Below are positions 39,645 to 48,085 of a DNA stretch of 64,000 bases, in pieces (the first letter of the stretch is position 1; every line of letters begins with the position of its first letter). Both the position numbers and the translations under genes were made by a program. Source of the stretch: Antrihabitans cavernicola (GTDB taxonomy: Bacteria > Actinomycetota > Actinomycetes > Mycobacteriales > Mycobacteriaceae); NCBI RefSeq assembly GCF_008297975.1, contig NZ_VLNY01000007.1, forward strand, positions 1 through 64,000, given 5' to 3'. Below the pieces are notes generated by a model that saw nothing but the letters and a program-made list of their open reading frames with translations, did not search any database and was not told where the DNA came from.

Positions 39645-39712
39645 ATGCGCTCACAATCCTGTCATCTGAATATAAGGCCAATGTCTCTTCCCGATCGACC
39701 CCCGGCGATCTG

Positions 39713-40852
39713 TCAGCTGATTGCGTCGATGGACGCGACAACCGTCTTCTTGAACGCATCCGGCAGCGGGATGTAGCCCGACTCTTCGAGGGTCGACTGA
39801 CCCTCGTTGGCCGCACTGGTCAGGAACGACTTGACGGCAGCCGAGGTATCGGCGTCGTAGCCCTTTGAGCAAACGACCTCGTACGTCGCGAGGATCAGCG
39901 GGTACGCGCCTGCTTCTTTGCTCGCGTAGGTGGCCTTGAGATCCAGAGCCAGGTCCTTGCTGCCTTCGGTCTTGAACTTGGCGCTTTCGATCGACTTGGT
40001 GGCGCTCGCGGTGGTCAGCTCGACCGGGCCGCTGCCGTTGTCGATCTGGGCCGACTTCAGCTTGTTCTGATCGGCGAACGACTTCTCGACGTATGCGATG
40101 GAGCCGGGGGTGCTGGACACGCCCTGCGCGACGCCTGCCGAGCCCTTGGCACCCTGGCCGACGTTGCCCTTGAAGTCCGAGCCGGTCGCGTCAGCAGCCC
40201 AGGCACCGTTCGAGGCGGCGGCGAGGTACTGCTGGAAGTTGTCGGTGGTACCCGAGGAATCCGAGCGGAAGAACACGGTGATGTCCGTGTCCGGCAGCTT
40301 GGCACCGCTGTTGAGAGCGGCGATCGCCGGATCGTTCCACTTCTTGATGGTGCCGTTGAAGATCTTGGCGGCGGTCTCACCGTTCAGGACCAGCTTGTCG
40401 ACGCCGTCGACGTTGAACGCCAGCGCGACCGGACCGAAGACCAGCGGCAGGTTCCACGCGTCGTTGCCCGCGCAGCGTGCTTTGGCATCGGTGGCCTGCT
40501 GATCCTTGATGGCCGAGTCGGAGCCGGCGAAGTCGATCTGCTTCGCGATGAACTGGGTACGGCCGTCACCGGAACCGCTGGGGTTGTAGGCGACGTTGAC
40601 CGTCTTGCCCTTGGCCTGGCAGGCCGAAATGTATGCAGCCGTGAACGCATCCATTGCGTTCTTCTGAGCCGACGAGCCCGCACCCGAAAGGTTGGACTTG
40701 CCATCGCACGACGCGGTGGACGCGGCGGCGGCGGATGCGCCACCGGACGCGGACGTCGTCGATGCCGTGTTGTTGTCGCTGCCACATGCGGCGAGGGTCA
40801 TGGCACCGAGGGCCACTACACCGACCAGGGCGCTGCTGCGCTTGAGATTCAC
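39713..40852 (-). CDS. pstS: Phosphate-binding lipoprotein PstS
   Basis: A 379-residue lipoprotein with signal ending in lipobox LAAC (Cys23). Phosphate-binding motifs are LSGAGSSAQKNAMDAF, NPSGSGDGRTQF, FAGSDSAIKD and FFRSDSSGTTDNFQ. It captures phosphate at the membrane for PstCAB. GTG 40852 has GGAGG at correct spacing. A PHO-box-like repeat lies about 150 bases upstream, so low phosphate should induce the operon. Confidence 0.96.
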   Translation of the reverse strand: MNLKRSSALVGVVALGAMTLAACGSDNNTASTTSASGGASAAAASTASCDGKSNLSGAGSSAQKNAMDAFTAAYISACQAKGKTVNVAYNPSGSGDGRTQFIAKQIDFAGSDSAIKDQQATDAKARCAGNDAWNLPLVFGPVALAFNVDGVDKLVLNGETAAKIFNGTIKKWNDPAIAALNSGAKLPDTDITVFFRSDSSGTTDNFQQYLAAASNGAWAADATGSDFKGNVGQGAKGSAGVAQGVSSTPGSIAYVEKSFADQNKLKSAQIDNGSGPVELTTASATKSIESAKFKTEGSKDLALDLKATYASKEAGAYPLILATYEVVCSKGYDADTSAAVKSFLTSAANEGQSTLEESGYIPLPDAFKKTVVASIDAIS

Positions 40853-40993
40853 CTGTTTCCTCCGGGAAACTTTGTCCGACTCGCCGACTGGTCGGCGGTA
40901 AGAATGTGGTGCCCGCATCGAATCGGCATGCACCGGGCAGCGCGGCGCCGCCCACCGAGAAAGGTAAGGGCATGCGGTGGACGTTTGGTCCCC

Positions 40994-41020
40994 GTTCGGT
41001 GAACGGAGAGTGAACAGGTG
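40994..41020 (-). promoter_or_regulatory. Candidate PHO box upstream of pstS
   Basis: On the minus strand GTTCACTCTCC is followed at once by GTTCACCGAAC, two 11-base direct repeats with a shared GTTCAC. This is the form of PhoP/RegX3 boxes. It lies 147-170 bases before the pstS start. Confidence 0.7.
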
Positions 41021-41047
41021 GGCTGAATGTCCGTTTTTGGCGCCGAA

Positions 41048-41959
41048 TCAGACCGAATGTGACGTAGTCGCATACGCGACGTCCACATGGAACCGCTCGA
41101 AGCCCAGCCGACCGTAGGTATGGACCGCCGCGACGTTGTCCGCTTCGACGTATAACAACACCTCCGCAAGCCCCCGATCTCGCAGGTAGCGCAGGCCCGC
41201 GACGGTGAGCAGCCGTCCCAATCCCCTGCCCTGTGCGGCCGGATCGATCGCGACCACGTAGACCTCGCCGATGGGCGAATCGGTCTCGGAATGGACCTTG
41301 GTCCAATGGAAGCCGACGAGGCGTTGCGGGCCGTCGGCTGCGTTTTCCGAGAAGGCCAGGAAGAGCCCCTCTGGATCGAACCAGTCGGCGGTGCGGCGCT
41401 CGTCGATCTCGGCCTGGGTCCAGCCGCCTTGTTCTGGATGCCACGAGAACGCCGCGTTGTTGACCCGCAGAATATCGGCGTCGTCGCCGGTTCCACCGTA
41501 TGTGCGCAGCGAAATACCTTCTGGCACAACGACATCCGGCAGTTCCGGCGCGGCAAGGGGGCGTCGAAGCTGGAGCAGCTCACGTGCGCTGCTCAGGTTC
41601 AGCTTCGACGCGATCGCACGCGCGGCCGGCAGATCGCCGTGCGCCCACACGCGGGCACCGGGGCCACCCTCGCTCAACGCGGCGCGCACCAGGTCGGTAC
41701 CGACTCCGTTGCCTCGCGCGGCAGGATCGACGACCACCTCTGCCATCGCACCGTGCTCGCCGTGCGCGGGAATCAGGTTGGCGTAGCCGACGATCGTGTC
41801 ATCGACCGAATGCGTGAGGTGGAGCGCGTCGGATTCCGTGGTCAGCGACAGAACCGCCTGCTCGTCGATCGGCGTGCCCCCGTCGAGCGCGGTCGCGGCC
41901 TCGACCAGTTCACCGATGCGCCGTGCCGAATCGGCATCGAGGGCACTGGACCAGCCCAC
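41048..41959 (-). CDS. mshD: Mycothiol synthase MshD
   Basis: A 303-residue protein with two GNAT acetyltransferase domains. The N-terminal domain has EVVVDPAARGNGVGTDLVRA; the C-terminal one has VVAIDPAAQGRGLGRLLTVA and YVEADNVAAVHTYGRLGFER, both acetyl-CoA binding. It adds the last acetyl group to mycothiol, the main thiol of actinobacteria. It begins one base from the glnR stop and is convergent with nothing; the order glnR-mshD is conserved in mycobacteria. Confidence 0.95.
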   Translation of the reverse strand: MGWSSALDADSARRIGELVEAATALDGGTPIDEQAVLSLTTESDALHLTHSVDDTIVGYANLIPAHGEHGAMAEVVVDPAARGNGVGTDLVRAALSEGGPGARVWAHGDLPAARAIASKLNLSSARELLQLRRPLAAPELPDVVVPEGISLRTYGGTGDDADILRVNNAAFSWHPEQGGWTQAEIDERRTADWFDPEGLFLAFSENAADGPQRLVGFHWTKVHSETDSPIGEVYVVAIDPAAQGRGLGRLLTVAGLRYLRDRGLAEVLLYVEADNVAAVHTYGRLGFERFHVDVAYATTSHSV

Positions 41960-42709
41960 TCAGCCGACCGATCCGTTGGCAGGCGCGAATTCGGCGTCGT
42001 CATCGTCGTCGACCGGGCCGGAGCTGTCCGACTTGGCACTGCGGCTCGGTCGAACAGCCTTGTAGCCGACGTTGCGTACGGTGCCGATGAGCGATTCGTA
42101 TTCGGTGCCGAGCTTGGCGCGGAGGCGTCGAACATGGACGTCGACGGTGCGGGTGCCACCGAAGAAGTCGTAGCCCCACACCTCCTGCAGCAGCTGGGCA
42201 CGGGTGAAGACCCGGCCTGCGTGCTGCGCGAGGTACTTGAGAAGTTCGAATTCCTTGTAGGTGAGATCCAGCGGACGCCCACGCAGACGTGCCGTGTACG
42301 TGCCTTCGTCGATCACCAACTCGCCGAGCGTGATCTTGCCCGAGTTCTCCGGGCTGGCAATGCCACCGCTGCGAGCGACCAGCAGGCGAAGCCGTGCATC
42401 CACCTCGGCGGGACCGGTGCCGGGAAGAAGAATGTCGTCGAGTCCCCAGTCCGAGTTGACGGCGACCAAGCCACCCTCGGTGAGCACCGCGACGACAGGA
42501 ACAGCGGAACCGGTGCTGCCGAGCAGTCGACACAGCCCACGCGCCGCAGCCAGATCGGTACGCGCGTCGACGAGGGCAACATCGGTACTGCCTGCCTCGA
42601 GAAGCGACGACACCTCGGTGGGAACAGGGCGGACCGTATGCGCGAGCAGCGCAAGCGACGGCAGTACGGACTCGGGATCGGGGTCCGACGTGAGCAGCAG
42701 CAGCTCCAT
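41960..42709 (-). CDS. glnR: GlnR-like OmpR-family regulator
   Basis: A 249-residue response regulator. The receiver domain (residues 1-115) keeps [10 protein letters not shown] with the Asp but lacks some standard acidic residues. The winged helix ([50 protein letters not shown]) is full OmpR type. A Ser/Asp-rich tail follows. GlnR senses nitrogen state without a partner kinase and controls glnA, amt and nir genes. Its position before mshD matches Rv0818. Confidence 0.9.
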   Translation of the reverse strand: MELLLLTSDPDPESVLPSLALLAHTVRPVPTEVSSLLEAGSTDVALVDARTDLAAARGLCRLLGSTGSAVPVVAVLTEGGLVAVNSDWGLDDILLPGTGPAEVDARLRLLVARSGGIASPENSGKITLGELVIDEGTYTARLRGRPLDLTYKEFELLKYLAQHAGRVFTRAQLLQEVWGYDFFGGTRTVDVHVRRLRAKLGTEYESLIGTVRNVGYKAVRPSRSAKSDSSGPVDDDDDAEFAPANGSVG

Positions 42710-42843
42710 CTTCAGACCCTCCCATCGCGCGTTGCGAGTGCGTGTACGTCGGATGACAGACTAGCGCGCCGATGTGGGAACACGTCGGGTCACGACGACG
42801 CCGCGCGGGCGGTGCACTCGGCCGGGTCGGTCACAATGGTGCG

Positions 42844-43626
42844 GTGCGGAAACTCATCTTAGGACTGGCGATCCTCATCGGACTTGCCGTGGTCGTCGAC
42901 TTCGGCGCCGCGGCGTACTCCGAATACCGAGTGTCTCGGGCACTGCGCGAAGGCGGCGAGCTGAGTTCGGATCCCGAGGTGACCATCCACGGTTTTCCGT
43001 TCATCACGCAGGCCATCGACGGCAAGTACAAGAACATCGAGATCAGGGCTCAGGGCGTACGCGCCGATCTGATCAGCAACACTACGCTGGAAGCAACGCT
43101 GAACGGCGTGTCCATTCCGGCGAGCGACCTGATCGAAGGCAAGGTGCACAAAGTGCCTGTCGATCACATCGGCGGACGACTGAAGATCGACGCCACCGAG
43201 CTCGGCCAACTCCTAGGCATCCCTGACCTGCAGGTTTCGGCGTCGCCGGCGGACAAGTCGGACGGCACCGGCGGATCCGGCGGGTCGGGAATGACCACGA
43301 CCGGCGGCGGCGTTGTTCTTACCGGCACAGTCACCATCGGCCCCTTCACCCAGAAGGTCAGCGTGAAAGCCGATCTGGTCCTCGACGGGAATCAGGTGAA
43401 GATCGCAGCCAGCGACTTCTACACCGGCGGCGACGGCGGGATCGACGTCGCGGTGCCGGAGCAGTTGAAGGCGACCGTGCTCGGCTTGTTCGACAGATAC
43501 ATCGACACCCGGCAATTGCCGTTCGGCGTGGTTCCGACCAAGGTGTCGGCGCAGGGCTCGCAAATCGTCATCGAGGGTGAAGGCGACAACGTGACCATCG
43601 ACATCGACCAACTCCAGAGGCCATGA
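42844..43626 (+). CDS. LmeA-family lipomannan elongation protein (DUF2993)
   Basis: A 260-residue protein with an N-terminal membrane/signal segment (LILGLAILIGLAVVVDFGAA) and a DUF2993 region (GFPFITQAIDGKYKNIEIRA, FDRYIDTRQLPFGVVPTKVS). A Gly/Ser/Thr-rich stretch of about 20 residues interrupts the middle. The mycobacterial homologue (Rv0817c) is the LmeA periplasmic mannosyl-lipid protein, but I rely on synteny for that. GTG 42844. The stop overlaps the thioredoxin start. Confidence 0.8.
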   Translation: MRKLILGLAILIGLAVVVDFGAAAYSEYRVSRALREGGELSSDPEVTIHGFPFITQAIDGKYKNIEIRAQGVRADLISNTTLEATLNGVSIPASDLIEGKVHKVPVDHIGGRLKIDATELGQLLGIPDLQVSASPADKSDGTGGSGGSGMTTTGGGVVLTGTVTIGPFTQKVSVKADLVLDGNQVKIAASDFYTGGDGGIDVAVPEQLKATVLGLFDRYIDTRQLPFGVVPTKVSAQGSQIVIEGEGDNVTIDIDQLQRP

Positions 43627-44057
43627 CACAAATCACAATTCTGCTGATCGCGCTGGTACTCGCCGTAGGCATCGGCCTCTTCCTCCGCAGTCGGGCAGGC
43701 AAAGTCCGCAATGTCTCACCCACCGACGGTCAGGGTTCGCGCACCGACATGCTCACCGCTGTCGGTGTCGACGGTGCACGGCCGACGATTTTGCACTTCT
43801 CCGCCGACTGGTGCGGTCCGTGCGCGGCGGTACGGCGGGTCGTCGGGCAGGTGGTCACCGACCTGTCGGGCACGCCACGCCCGCCCGTCGAGATCGAACT
43901 CGACATCGACGAAAACCCGCAGCTGGCCAAGGAACTCGGCGTTCTGTCCTTGCCGACCACCTTCATTCTGGACGCCGATGCGGCCGAGCGATTCCGGATT
44001 GCAGGAGTCCCGTCGGTTGCCGATCTGCGCGGCGCACTCGAGCCGTTGAGCGCCTGA
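43623..44057 (+). CDS. thiX: Membrane-anchored thioredoxin-like protein (ThiX-like)
   Basis: A 144-residue protein. An N-terminal anchor (ITILLIALVLAVGIGLFL) is followed by a thioredoxin fold with HFSADWCGPCAAVRR, active Cys64 and Cys67, and cis-Pro in LSLPTTFILD. It reduces disulfides outside or near the membrane. The four-base overlap with the lmeA-like gene and its place before the sulfur operon match Rv0816c. Confidence 0.9.
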   Translation: MTQITILLIALVLAVGIGLFLRSRAGKVRNVSPTDGQGSRTDMLTAVGVDGARPTILHFSADWCGPCAAVRRVVGQVVTDLSGTPRPPVEIELDIDENPQLAKELGVLSLPTTFILDADAAERFRIAGVPSVADLRGALEPLSA

Positions 44058-44116
44058 GCTCGAAGGCCAAAAGTGGTGGTCGCGGGGCCAGAAGTTCAAT
44101 TTCCGGCAGAAACAGG

Positions 44117-44122
44117 TAAACT
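44117..44122 (+). promoter_or_regulatory. -10 element of a leaderless promoter (TAAACT)
   Basis: TAAACT ends seven bases before the GTG of the Cys-rich leader peptide, with GTTCAA at 44094-44099 as a fair -35 (17-base spacing). This spacing predicts that transcription starts at the GTG itself. Confidence 0.65.
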
Positions 44123-44129
44123 CCGTGTC

Positions 44130-44219
44130 GTGCAAATCCGCCGCGAGCTCATGCTCACCCGTCGCCGCACAGTCGACCTGTGCCGCCTCGGCGGTTGTTG
44201 CTGCCTCTGCTGTCGCTGA
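44130..44219 (+). CDS. Cys-rich leader peptide, candidate cysteine-responsive attenuator
   Basis: A 29-residue peptide, MQIRRELMLTRRRTVDL then CRLGGCCCLCCR. Six of the last 12 residues are Cys, including CCC and CC runs. It has no ribosome site and a -10 seven bases upstream, so it should be a leaderless transcript. In mycobacteria, polycysteine leader peptides upstream of the orthologous operon act as cysteine-sensing attenuators; the match in peptide style and position makes the same role likely here. Confidence 0.85.
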   Translation: MQIRRELMLTRRRTVDLCRLGGCCCLCCR

Positions 44220-44336
44220 TCGCGTCGTTCTTCGCTTTCACATCGTTGCCCGCACCTCGTTGCGCCACGTCGTAAATCGAACACCTTCGCCTCACAACTT
44301 CCGGCCATCAAGCCATTCCCAGCGCAGGAGCACGTC

Positions 44337-44807
44337 ATGTCCACAACCACCAACACCCCGCTCGAGCAGGTCGATGTTCGCGGCCCCCGATTCGCCGCAT
44401 GGATCACCACCGCAGTTCTGGTGATCGTCCTGCTGGTTGCCAGTTTCTCCGTCGCGACCGCCGCGGTGATCCTTGCCCTGCAGGCCGTCGTTTTCGCCGT
44501 CGGTGCGGCCGTCGGCCCGCGTCGTAGCCCCTACGGCCAGATTTTCGGAAAGCTTGTCGCCCCGCGGTTGAGCAAGCCCACCGAGAAAGAACCAACACCG
44601 CCGCTGCGCTTCGCCCAGCTGGTCGGCTTCATCTTCGCCGCGGCAGGCCTGATCGGTTTTGTCGCTGGTGCTCCCGTGATCGGCGCGATCTTCACAGGTT
44701 TCGCGTTGTTTGCGGCGTTCCTCAATGCTGCTTTCGGAATCTGCCTCGGATGCCAGATCTACCCTCTGGTCGCACGATTCCGTACCTCTACCCCCGCTGC
44801 CGCATAA
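44337..44807 (+). CDS. DUF4395 membrane protein
   Basis: A 156-residue protein with four hydrophobic segments (FAAWITTAVLVIVLLVASFS, AVILALQAVVFAVGAAV, FAQLVGFIFAAAGLIGFVAG and the FTGFALFAAFLNAAFG end) and a CLGC motif near the end. DUF4395 proteins accompany thiosulfate sulfurtransferases and thioredoxins. The CxxC suggests thiol chemistry or sulfur handling at the membrane. GCAGGAG precedes the ATG. Confidence 0.85.
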   Translation: MSTTTNTPLEQVDVRGPRFAAWITTAVLVIVLLVASFSVATAAVILALQAVVFAVGAAVGPRRSPYGQIFGKLVAPRLSKPTEKEPTPPLRFAQLVGFIFAAAGLIGFVAGAPVIGAIFTGFALFAAFLNAAFGICLGCQIYPLVARFRTSTPAAA

Positions 44808-44839
44808 CTCCTAACACGATCACACCCGAAAGGATCACC

Positions 44840-45673
44840 ATGGCTCGCTCCGATGTACTGGTCACCACCGACTGGGCAGAGCAGAACCTGACCGCCCCCA
44901 AGACGGTTTTCGTCGAGGTCGACGAAGACACCGCGGCCTACGACACCGGCCACATCGAGGGCGCCATCAAGCTCGACTGGAAGAAGGATCTGCAGGACCA
45001 GGTCAACCGCGACTTCGTCAATCGTGAGCAGTTCTCCGATCTGCTGTCGGCTCGTGGCGTTGCCAACGACGACACCGTGGTGCTCTACGGCGGCAACAAC
45101 AACTGGTTCGCTGCCTACGCCTACTGGTACTTCAAGCTCTACGGCCACCAGGACGTCAAGCTGCTCGACGGCGGTCGCAAGAAGTGGGAGCTCGACGGTC
45201 GTCCGCTGTCGCAGGATGCCGTGACCCGCGAGGCCACCCAGTACAAGGCGGCTGAGCCCGACCTGACCATCCGTGCGTTCCGCGACGAGGCCATCGATGC
45301 CATCGGCAACAAGAACCTGGTCGACGTCCGTTCGCCCGACGAGTTCTCCGGCAAGATCCTCGCCCCGGCGCACCTGCCGCAGGAGCAGAGCCAGCGTCCC
45401 GGCCACATCCCGGGCGCCCTCAACGTGCCGTGGAGCAAGGCAGCAAACGAAGACGGCACCTTCAAGGCCGACGAAGAGCTCACCGAGATCTACGGCGAGG
45501 CCGGCCTGGACGGCTCCAAAGACACCATCGCGTACTGCCGGATCGGCGAGCGTTCCTCGCACACCTGGTTCGTACTCAAGGAACTCCTGGGCCACGAGAA
45601 CGTCAAGAACTACGACGGAAGCTGGACCGAGTACGGCTCCCTCGTCGGAGCACCTATCGAGTTGGGAGCATAA
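44840..45673 (+). CDS. cysA: Thiosulfate sulfurtransferase (CysA2/SseA type)
   Basis: A 277-residue tandem-rhodanese enzyme. The first domain (TVFVEVDEDTAAYDTGHIEG) is inactive; the second has catalytic Cys233 in YCRIGERSSH. It moves sulfur from thiosulfate to a thiol acceptor. AAAGGA precedes ATG 44840. Operon with DUF4395 and sseC, matching Rv0815c. Confidence 0.93.
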   Translation: MARSDVLVTTDWAEQNLTAPKTVFVEVDEDTAAYDTGHIEGAIKLDWKKDLQDQVNRDFVNREQFSDLLSARGVANDDTVVLYGGNNNWFAAYAYWYFKLYGHQDVKLLDGGRKKWELDGRPLSQDAVTREATQYKAAEPDLTIRAFRDEAIDAIGNKNLVDVRSPDEFSGKILAPAHLPQEQSQRPGHIPGALNVPWSKAANEDGTFKADEELTEIYGEAGLDGSKDTIAYCRIGERSSHTWFVLKELLGHENVKNYDGSWTEYGSLVGAPIELGA

Positions 45674-45675
45674 AT

Positions 45676-45981
45676 ATGTGTGCAGCACCTACCCAGGGCC
45701 AGGCCATTCCGGCGGGCGTTGATGTGGAGAAGGAAACGGTCATCACCGGCAAGGTCGTCGCCAACGACGGCCAGCCTGTCGGCGGCGCGTTCGTGCGGCT
45801 GCTCGACGGCACCGGCGAGTTCACCGCCGAGGTAGTCGCCTCGGGCACCGGTGACTTCCGCTTCTTCGCCGCCCCCGGCGACTGGACCGTGCGCGCGCTG
45901 TCCAGCTCGGGCAACGGTGACGCCAAGGTGCGTCCCGAGAGCAACGGCATCCACAACGTGGACGTCACCGTCTCTGCTTGA
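45676..45981 (+). CDS. sseC: SseC, DUF1416 protein
   Basis: A 101-residue beta-sandwich protein (TVITGKVVANDGQPVGGAFV, GTGDFRFFAAPGDWTVRALS) with a Cys at residue 2. DUF1416 proteins always follow CysA2 in mycobacteria (Rv0814c) and appear to help sulfur transfer. ATG is two bases after the cysA stop. A strong hairpin terminator follows. Confidence 0.93.
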   Translation: MCAAPTQGQAIPAGVDVEKETVITGKVVANDGQPVGGAFVRLLDGTGEFTAEVVASGTGDFRFFAAPGDWTVRALSSSGNGDAKVRPESNGIHNVDVTVSA

Positions 45982-45988
45982 TCTCACT

Positions 45989-46049
45989 GCCGAACGGGCG
46001 GTTACCGGACAATGCACTCGGCATTTGCTCCGGTAACCGCCCGTTCGGC
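45989..46049. terminator. Terminator hairpin after sseC
   Basis: A 21-bp perfect stem (45989-46009 with 46029-46049) with a 19-base loop. It lies between convergent genes and should stop both transcripts, though no T-run follows. Confidence 0.85.
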
Positions 46050-46051
46050 GT

Positions 46052-46546
46052 TCAATCTTCGGTGAAGTCGAGGTTGACGGGTTCTGTGATCGCAGAATCC
46101 GTTGTCGGCACGTCCTTTCCGACCTCTTCGAACCGAATATCGGAGATGTCGACGGCCCCGCAGCCGCTCAGCAGGACGCCGAAAGCAATGGCTTGCGCCT
46201 CTGTCGCATCCACGTCGAGCACGATTTCGACGCGACGCCAGCCGGAGGATCCGGTCAGCGCACGATCCTGCATGTTGTCGAAGCCGAGCATTCCCCCGTG
46301 CGCTCGATCGATTCGCATCCACAGCCCGGCCCACCCTTCGATGGCGTTGGCGCGCAACGACGCCGACAACCGCATCCGCTTGCCCGCATAACGGTTGGAC
46401 TTGACGACCTGCGTCATCGTGCCGAAGCCGATGACCTTGTCCCCGCCGAATTCCAACCGCGCGACCGGCTTGCCGCCGAGCATCTCGTCGATCTTCTCGA
46501 CGTGATAGTCGTGTGGATGGCTCCCACCCATGATCCAGCCCTTCAT
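46052..46546 (-). CDS. CIA30/AraC-effector-like beta-sandwich protein
   Basis: A 164-residue protein, MKGWIMGGSHPHDYHVEKID, followed by a jelly-roll-like set of strands (ARLEFGGDKVIGFGTMTQVV, RMRLSASLRANAIEGWAGLW, WRRVEIVLDVDATEAQAIAF, VDISDIRFEEVG). Similar proteins are annotated as transcriptional regulators and often carry a sigma factor or HTH upstream. ATG 46546 has GAGGAG and overlaps the sigma stop (ATGA). The frame is open further upstream and there encodes a sigma-factor C-terminus; see the sigma entry. Confidence 0.65.
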   Translation of the reverse strand: MKGWIMGGSHPHDYHVEKIDEMLGGKPVARLEFGGDKVIGFGTMTQVVKSNRYAGKRMRLSASLRANAIEGWAGLWMRIDRAHGGMLGFDNMQDRALTGSSGWRRVEIVLDVDATEAQAIAFGVLLSGCGAVDISDIRFEEVGKDVPTTDSAITEPVNLDFTED

Positions 46547-47046
46547 CTGCCTGCTCCTCGTTGTCGTAGGTCTCCGAAGCGATGACGCCAGGACTGCACG
46601 GGCGCGGTGCAAAGTGCTTTCACGGTGCCAGGGGTGATGCCGAGGTGCTCGCCGATCTCCGCAACACTCAGGTCGCCGTAGTAGTGCAGGACCAATACCT
46701 CGGCCTGGCGGCGCGGCAGCTCGATGATGGCGTCGGCCACCTCACCGAGTCTCTCCAGCCGGTCCAGACCGCCGATCATGTTCTGCGGCAACCCGATCCG
46801 TCGTAATGCTCGCTCTTCAGCTCGCCGACTCCGGATCGTGTCGAGGCCGACGTTGTGCGCAACAGTCGTGATCCACGCGGGCAACGACCTGATCTCGGTC
46901 CCCTGCTCGGTCGTCAACCAGGCTCTGATCAACGCTTCCTGAACAGCGTCCTCGCCGTCCGCCCAGCCGTCGAAGCGCCCTGCCGCGCGCTTTGCAGCCG
47001 CCGTGAATTCTTCGGCGACGTAGAGCGCGAATCCCTCCTCCCCCAT
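46543..47046 (-). CDS. ECF-type RNA polymerase sigma factor with an apparent C-terminal frameshift
   Basis: A 167-residue sigma factor. Region 2 is DGEDAVQEALIRAWLTTEQG and LPAWITTVAHNVGLDTIRSR; region 4 begins ELPRRQAEVLVLHYYGDLSV, AEIGEHLGITPGTVKAL. After TVKAL the frame gives CTAPVQSWRHRFGDLRQRG, which is not sigma-like, while the -1 frame gives LLHRARAVLASSLRRP, the normal end of region 4. The correct frame then runs on without stop into the neighbouring CIA30-like protein. Either a one-base change has broken the gene or a fused protein is made by frameshifting. Confidence 0.8.
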   Translation of the reverse strand: MGEEGFALYVAEEFTAAAKRAAGRFDGWADGEDAVQEALIRAWLTTEQGTEIRSLPAWITTVAHNVGLDTIRSRRAEERALRRIGLPQNMIGGLDRLERLGEVADAIIELPRRQAEVLVLHYYGDLSVAEIGEHLGITPGTVKALCTAPVQSWRHRFGDLRQRGAGR

Positions 47047-47142
47047 TGCCCTCCTTCCAACCCGTTCATTGTCATGACGCGCGCCGAGGCGCGAAAGGTT
47101 GCTTTTGGTAGCTCCCGTTCGGTGGTGGGCACACGCGCGGTC

Positions 47143-47148
47143 TAAACT
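47143..47148 (+). promoter_or_regulatory. -10 element TAAACT, leaderless promoter
   Basis: TAAACT is followed by seven bases and then the GTG of the small membrane gene, the same arrangement as at the Cys-rich leader. A leaderless transcript is expected. No strong -35 is visible. Confidence 0.55.
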
Positions 47149-47155
47149 GGCCGAC

Positions 47156-47254
47156 GTGGTCCTCTTCTACGAATTACTCCTTGGTGCGGCAGCCCTCCTG
47201 ATCACTTGGTTCGGGCTGTATGTGATCTACCGACTGGTCACCGACGAGTCGTGA
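47156..47254 (+). CDS. Small single-pass membrane protein, leaderless
   Basis: A 32-residue protein, [20 protein letters not shown] then [12 protein letters not shown]. It has one membrane helix and a short acidic tail. Its stop overlaps the nitrobindin start (GTGA). No ribosome site; a TAAACT box lies seven bases upstream. It likely drives translation of nitrobindin by coupling. Confidence 0.7.
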   Translation: MVLFYELLLGAAALLITWFGLYVIYRLVTDES

Positions 47255-47964
47255 GTCAGGACCCTGCGGGTAGCCCCGATCAGGATCCCGGCGTCGAGTC
47301 CGCTGTCGACGAGCACGTCGACGCACCTGCCGTGGCACGACCCAGCGGCGATCAGGCCGTAGCCGAAGCTGCAATTCGCGCCGAAGAAACCGGCGGGCGC
47401 AATATTCCGGCACTGCCTGGGCTGCCGCTGCCCGAGGACACGGCGAACCTTCGCCTCGGTCCCGATCTGAATCCCGCGATGCTCGCATTGCTGCCGCTGG
47501 TCGGAGTCTGGCGCGGCGAGGGCGAGGGCCACACACCCGAGACCGGCGATTATCGCTTCGGCCAACAAGTTGTCGTGTCGCATGATGGCGGCGATTTCCT
47601 GGCCTGGGAGTCTCGAAGTTGGGTACTCGATGCCGACGGCGAGTACACCGGCCCTGATCTGCGGGAGACCGGATACTGGCGAATCGGCGGCGACTCGACC
47701 AAGGGCGACGAAACCGTCGAACTGCTGCTCACCCACAGCTCGGGCATCATCGAGCTCTTCTACGGCGAAGCCCTCAACCAGTCGTCCTGGCAATTGGCGA
47801 CGGACGTGGTGATCCAGAGCAAGTCGGGTGTGGTGGTCGGCGGCGCGAAGCGGTTGTACGGCATCGTCGACGGCGGCGATCTGGCATACGTGGAAGAACG
47901 AATCCAGCCCGATGGCGAACTAGCGCCGCGGCTATCGGCAAGGCTTCAGCGCTACATCGGTTGA
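47251..47964 (+). CDS. Nitrobindin-like heme-binding protein
   Basis: A 237-residue protein. After an acidic disordered ~75-residue N-terminus comes the 10-strand beta-barrel: [20 protein letters not shown] is the family GxWxGxGxG motif, followed by [20 protein letters not shown]. Family members bind ferric heme and isomerise peroxynitrite. Orthologue of Rv0813c by position. GTG 47251. Confidence 0.88.
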   Translation: MSQDPAGSPDQDPGVESAVDEHVDAPAVARPSGDQAVAEAAIRAEETGGRNIPALPGLPLPEDTANLRLGPDLNPAMLALLPLVGVWRGEGEGHTPETGDYRFGQQVVVSHDGGDFLAWESRSWVLDADGEYTGPDLRETGYWRIGGDSTKGDETVELLLTHSSGIIELFYGEALNQSSWQLATDVVIQSKSGVVVGGAKRLYGIVDGGDLAYVEERIQPDGELAPRLSARLQRYIG

Positions 47965-47969
47965 CACCC

Positions 47970-48011
47970 GTGCGTGAAGTTGGGTGCCAGAGCACTGAAT
48001 TTCACTCACGG
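47970..48011. repeat. 42-bp palindromic repeat, copy 1
   Basis: GTGCGTGAAGTTGGGTGC, four bases, then GCACTGAATTTCACTCAC, forming an imperfect hairpin. It is 35/42 identical to a copy at 49083-49124. It begins five bases after the nitrobindin stop. Confidence 0.85.
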
Positions 48012-48085
48012 TTTATCCACAGGCCTGCACGAATCCGGGACTTCTCGGCTCGTTTGTGACGGTGGCTTGCGCTATCCATCCTGCT

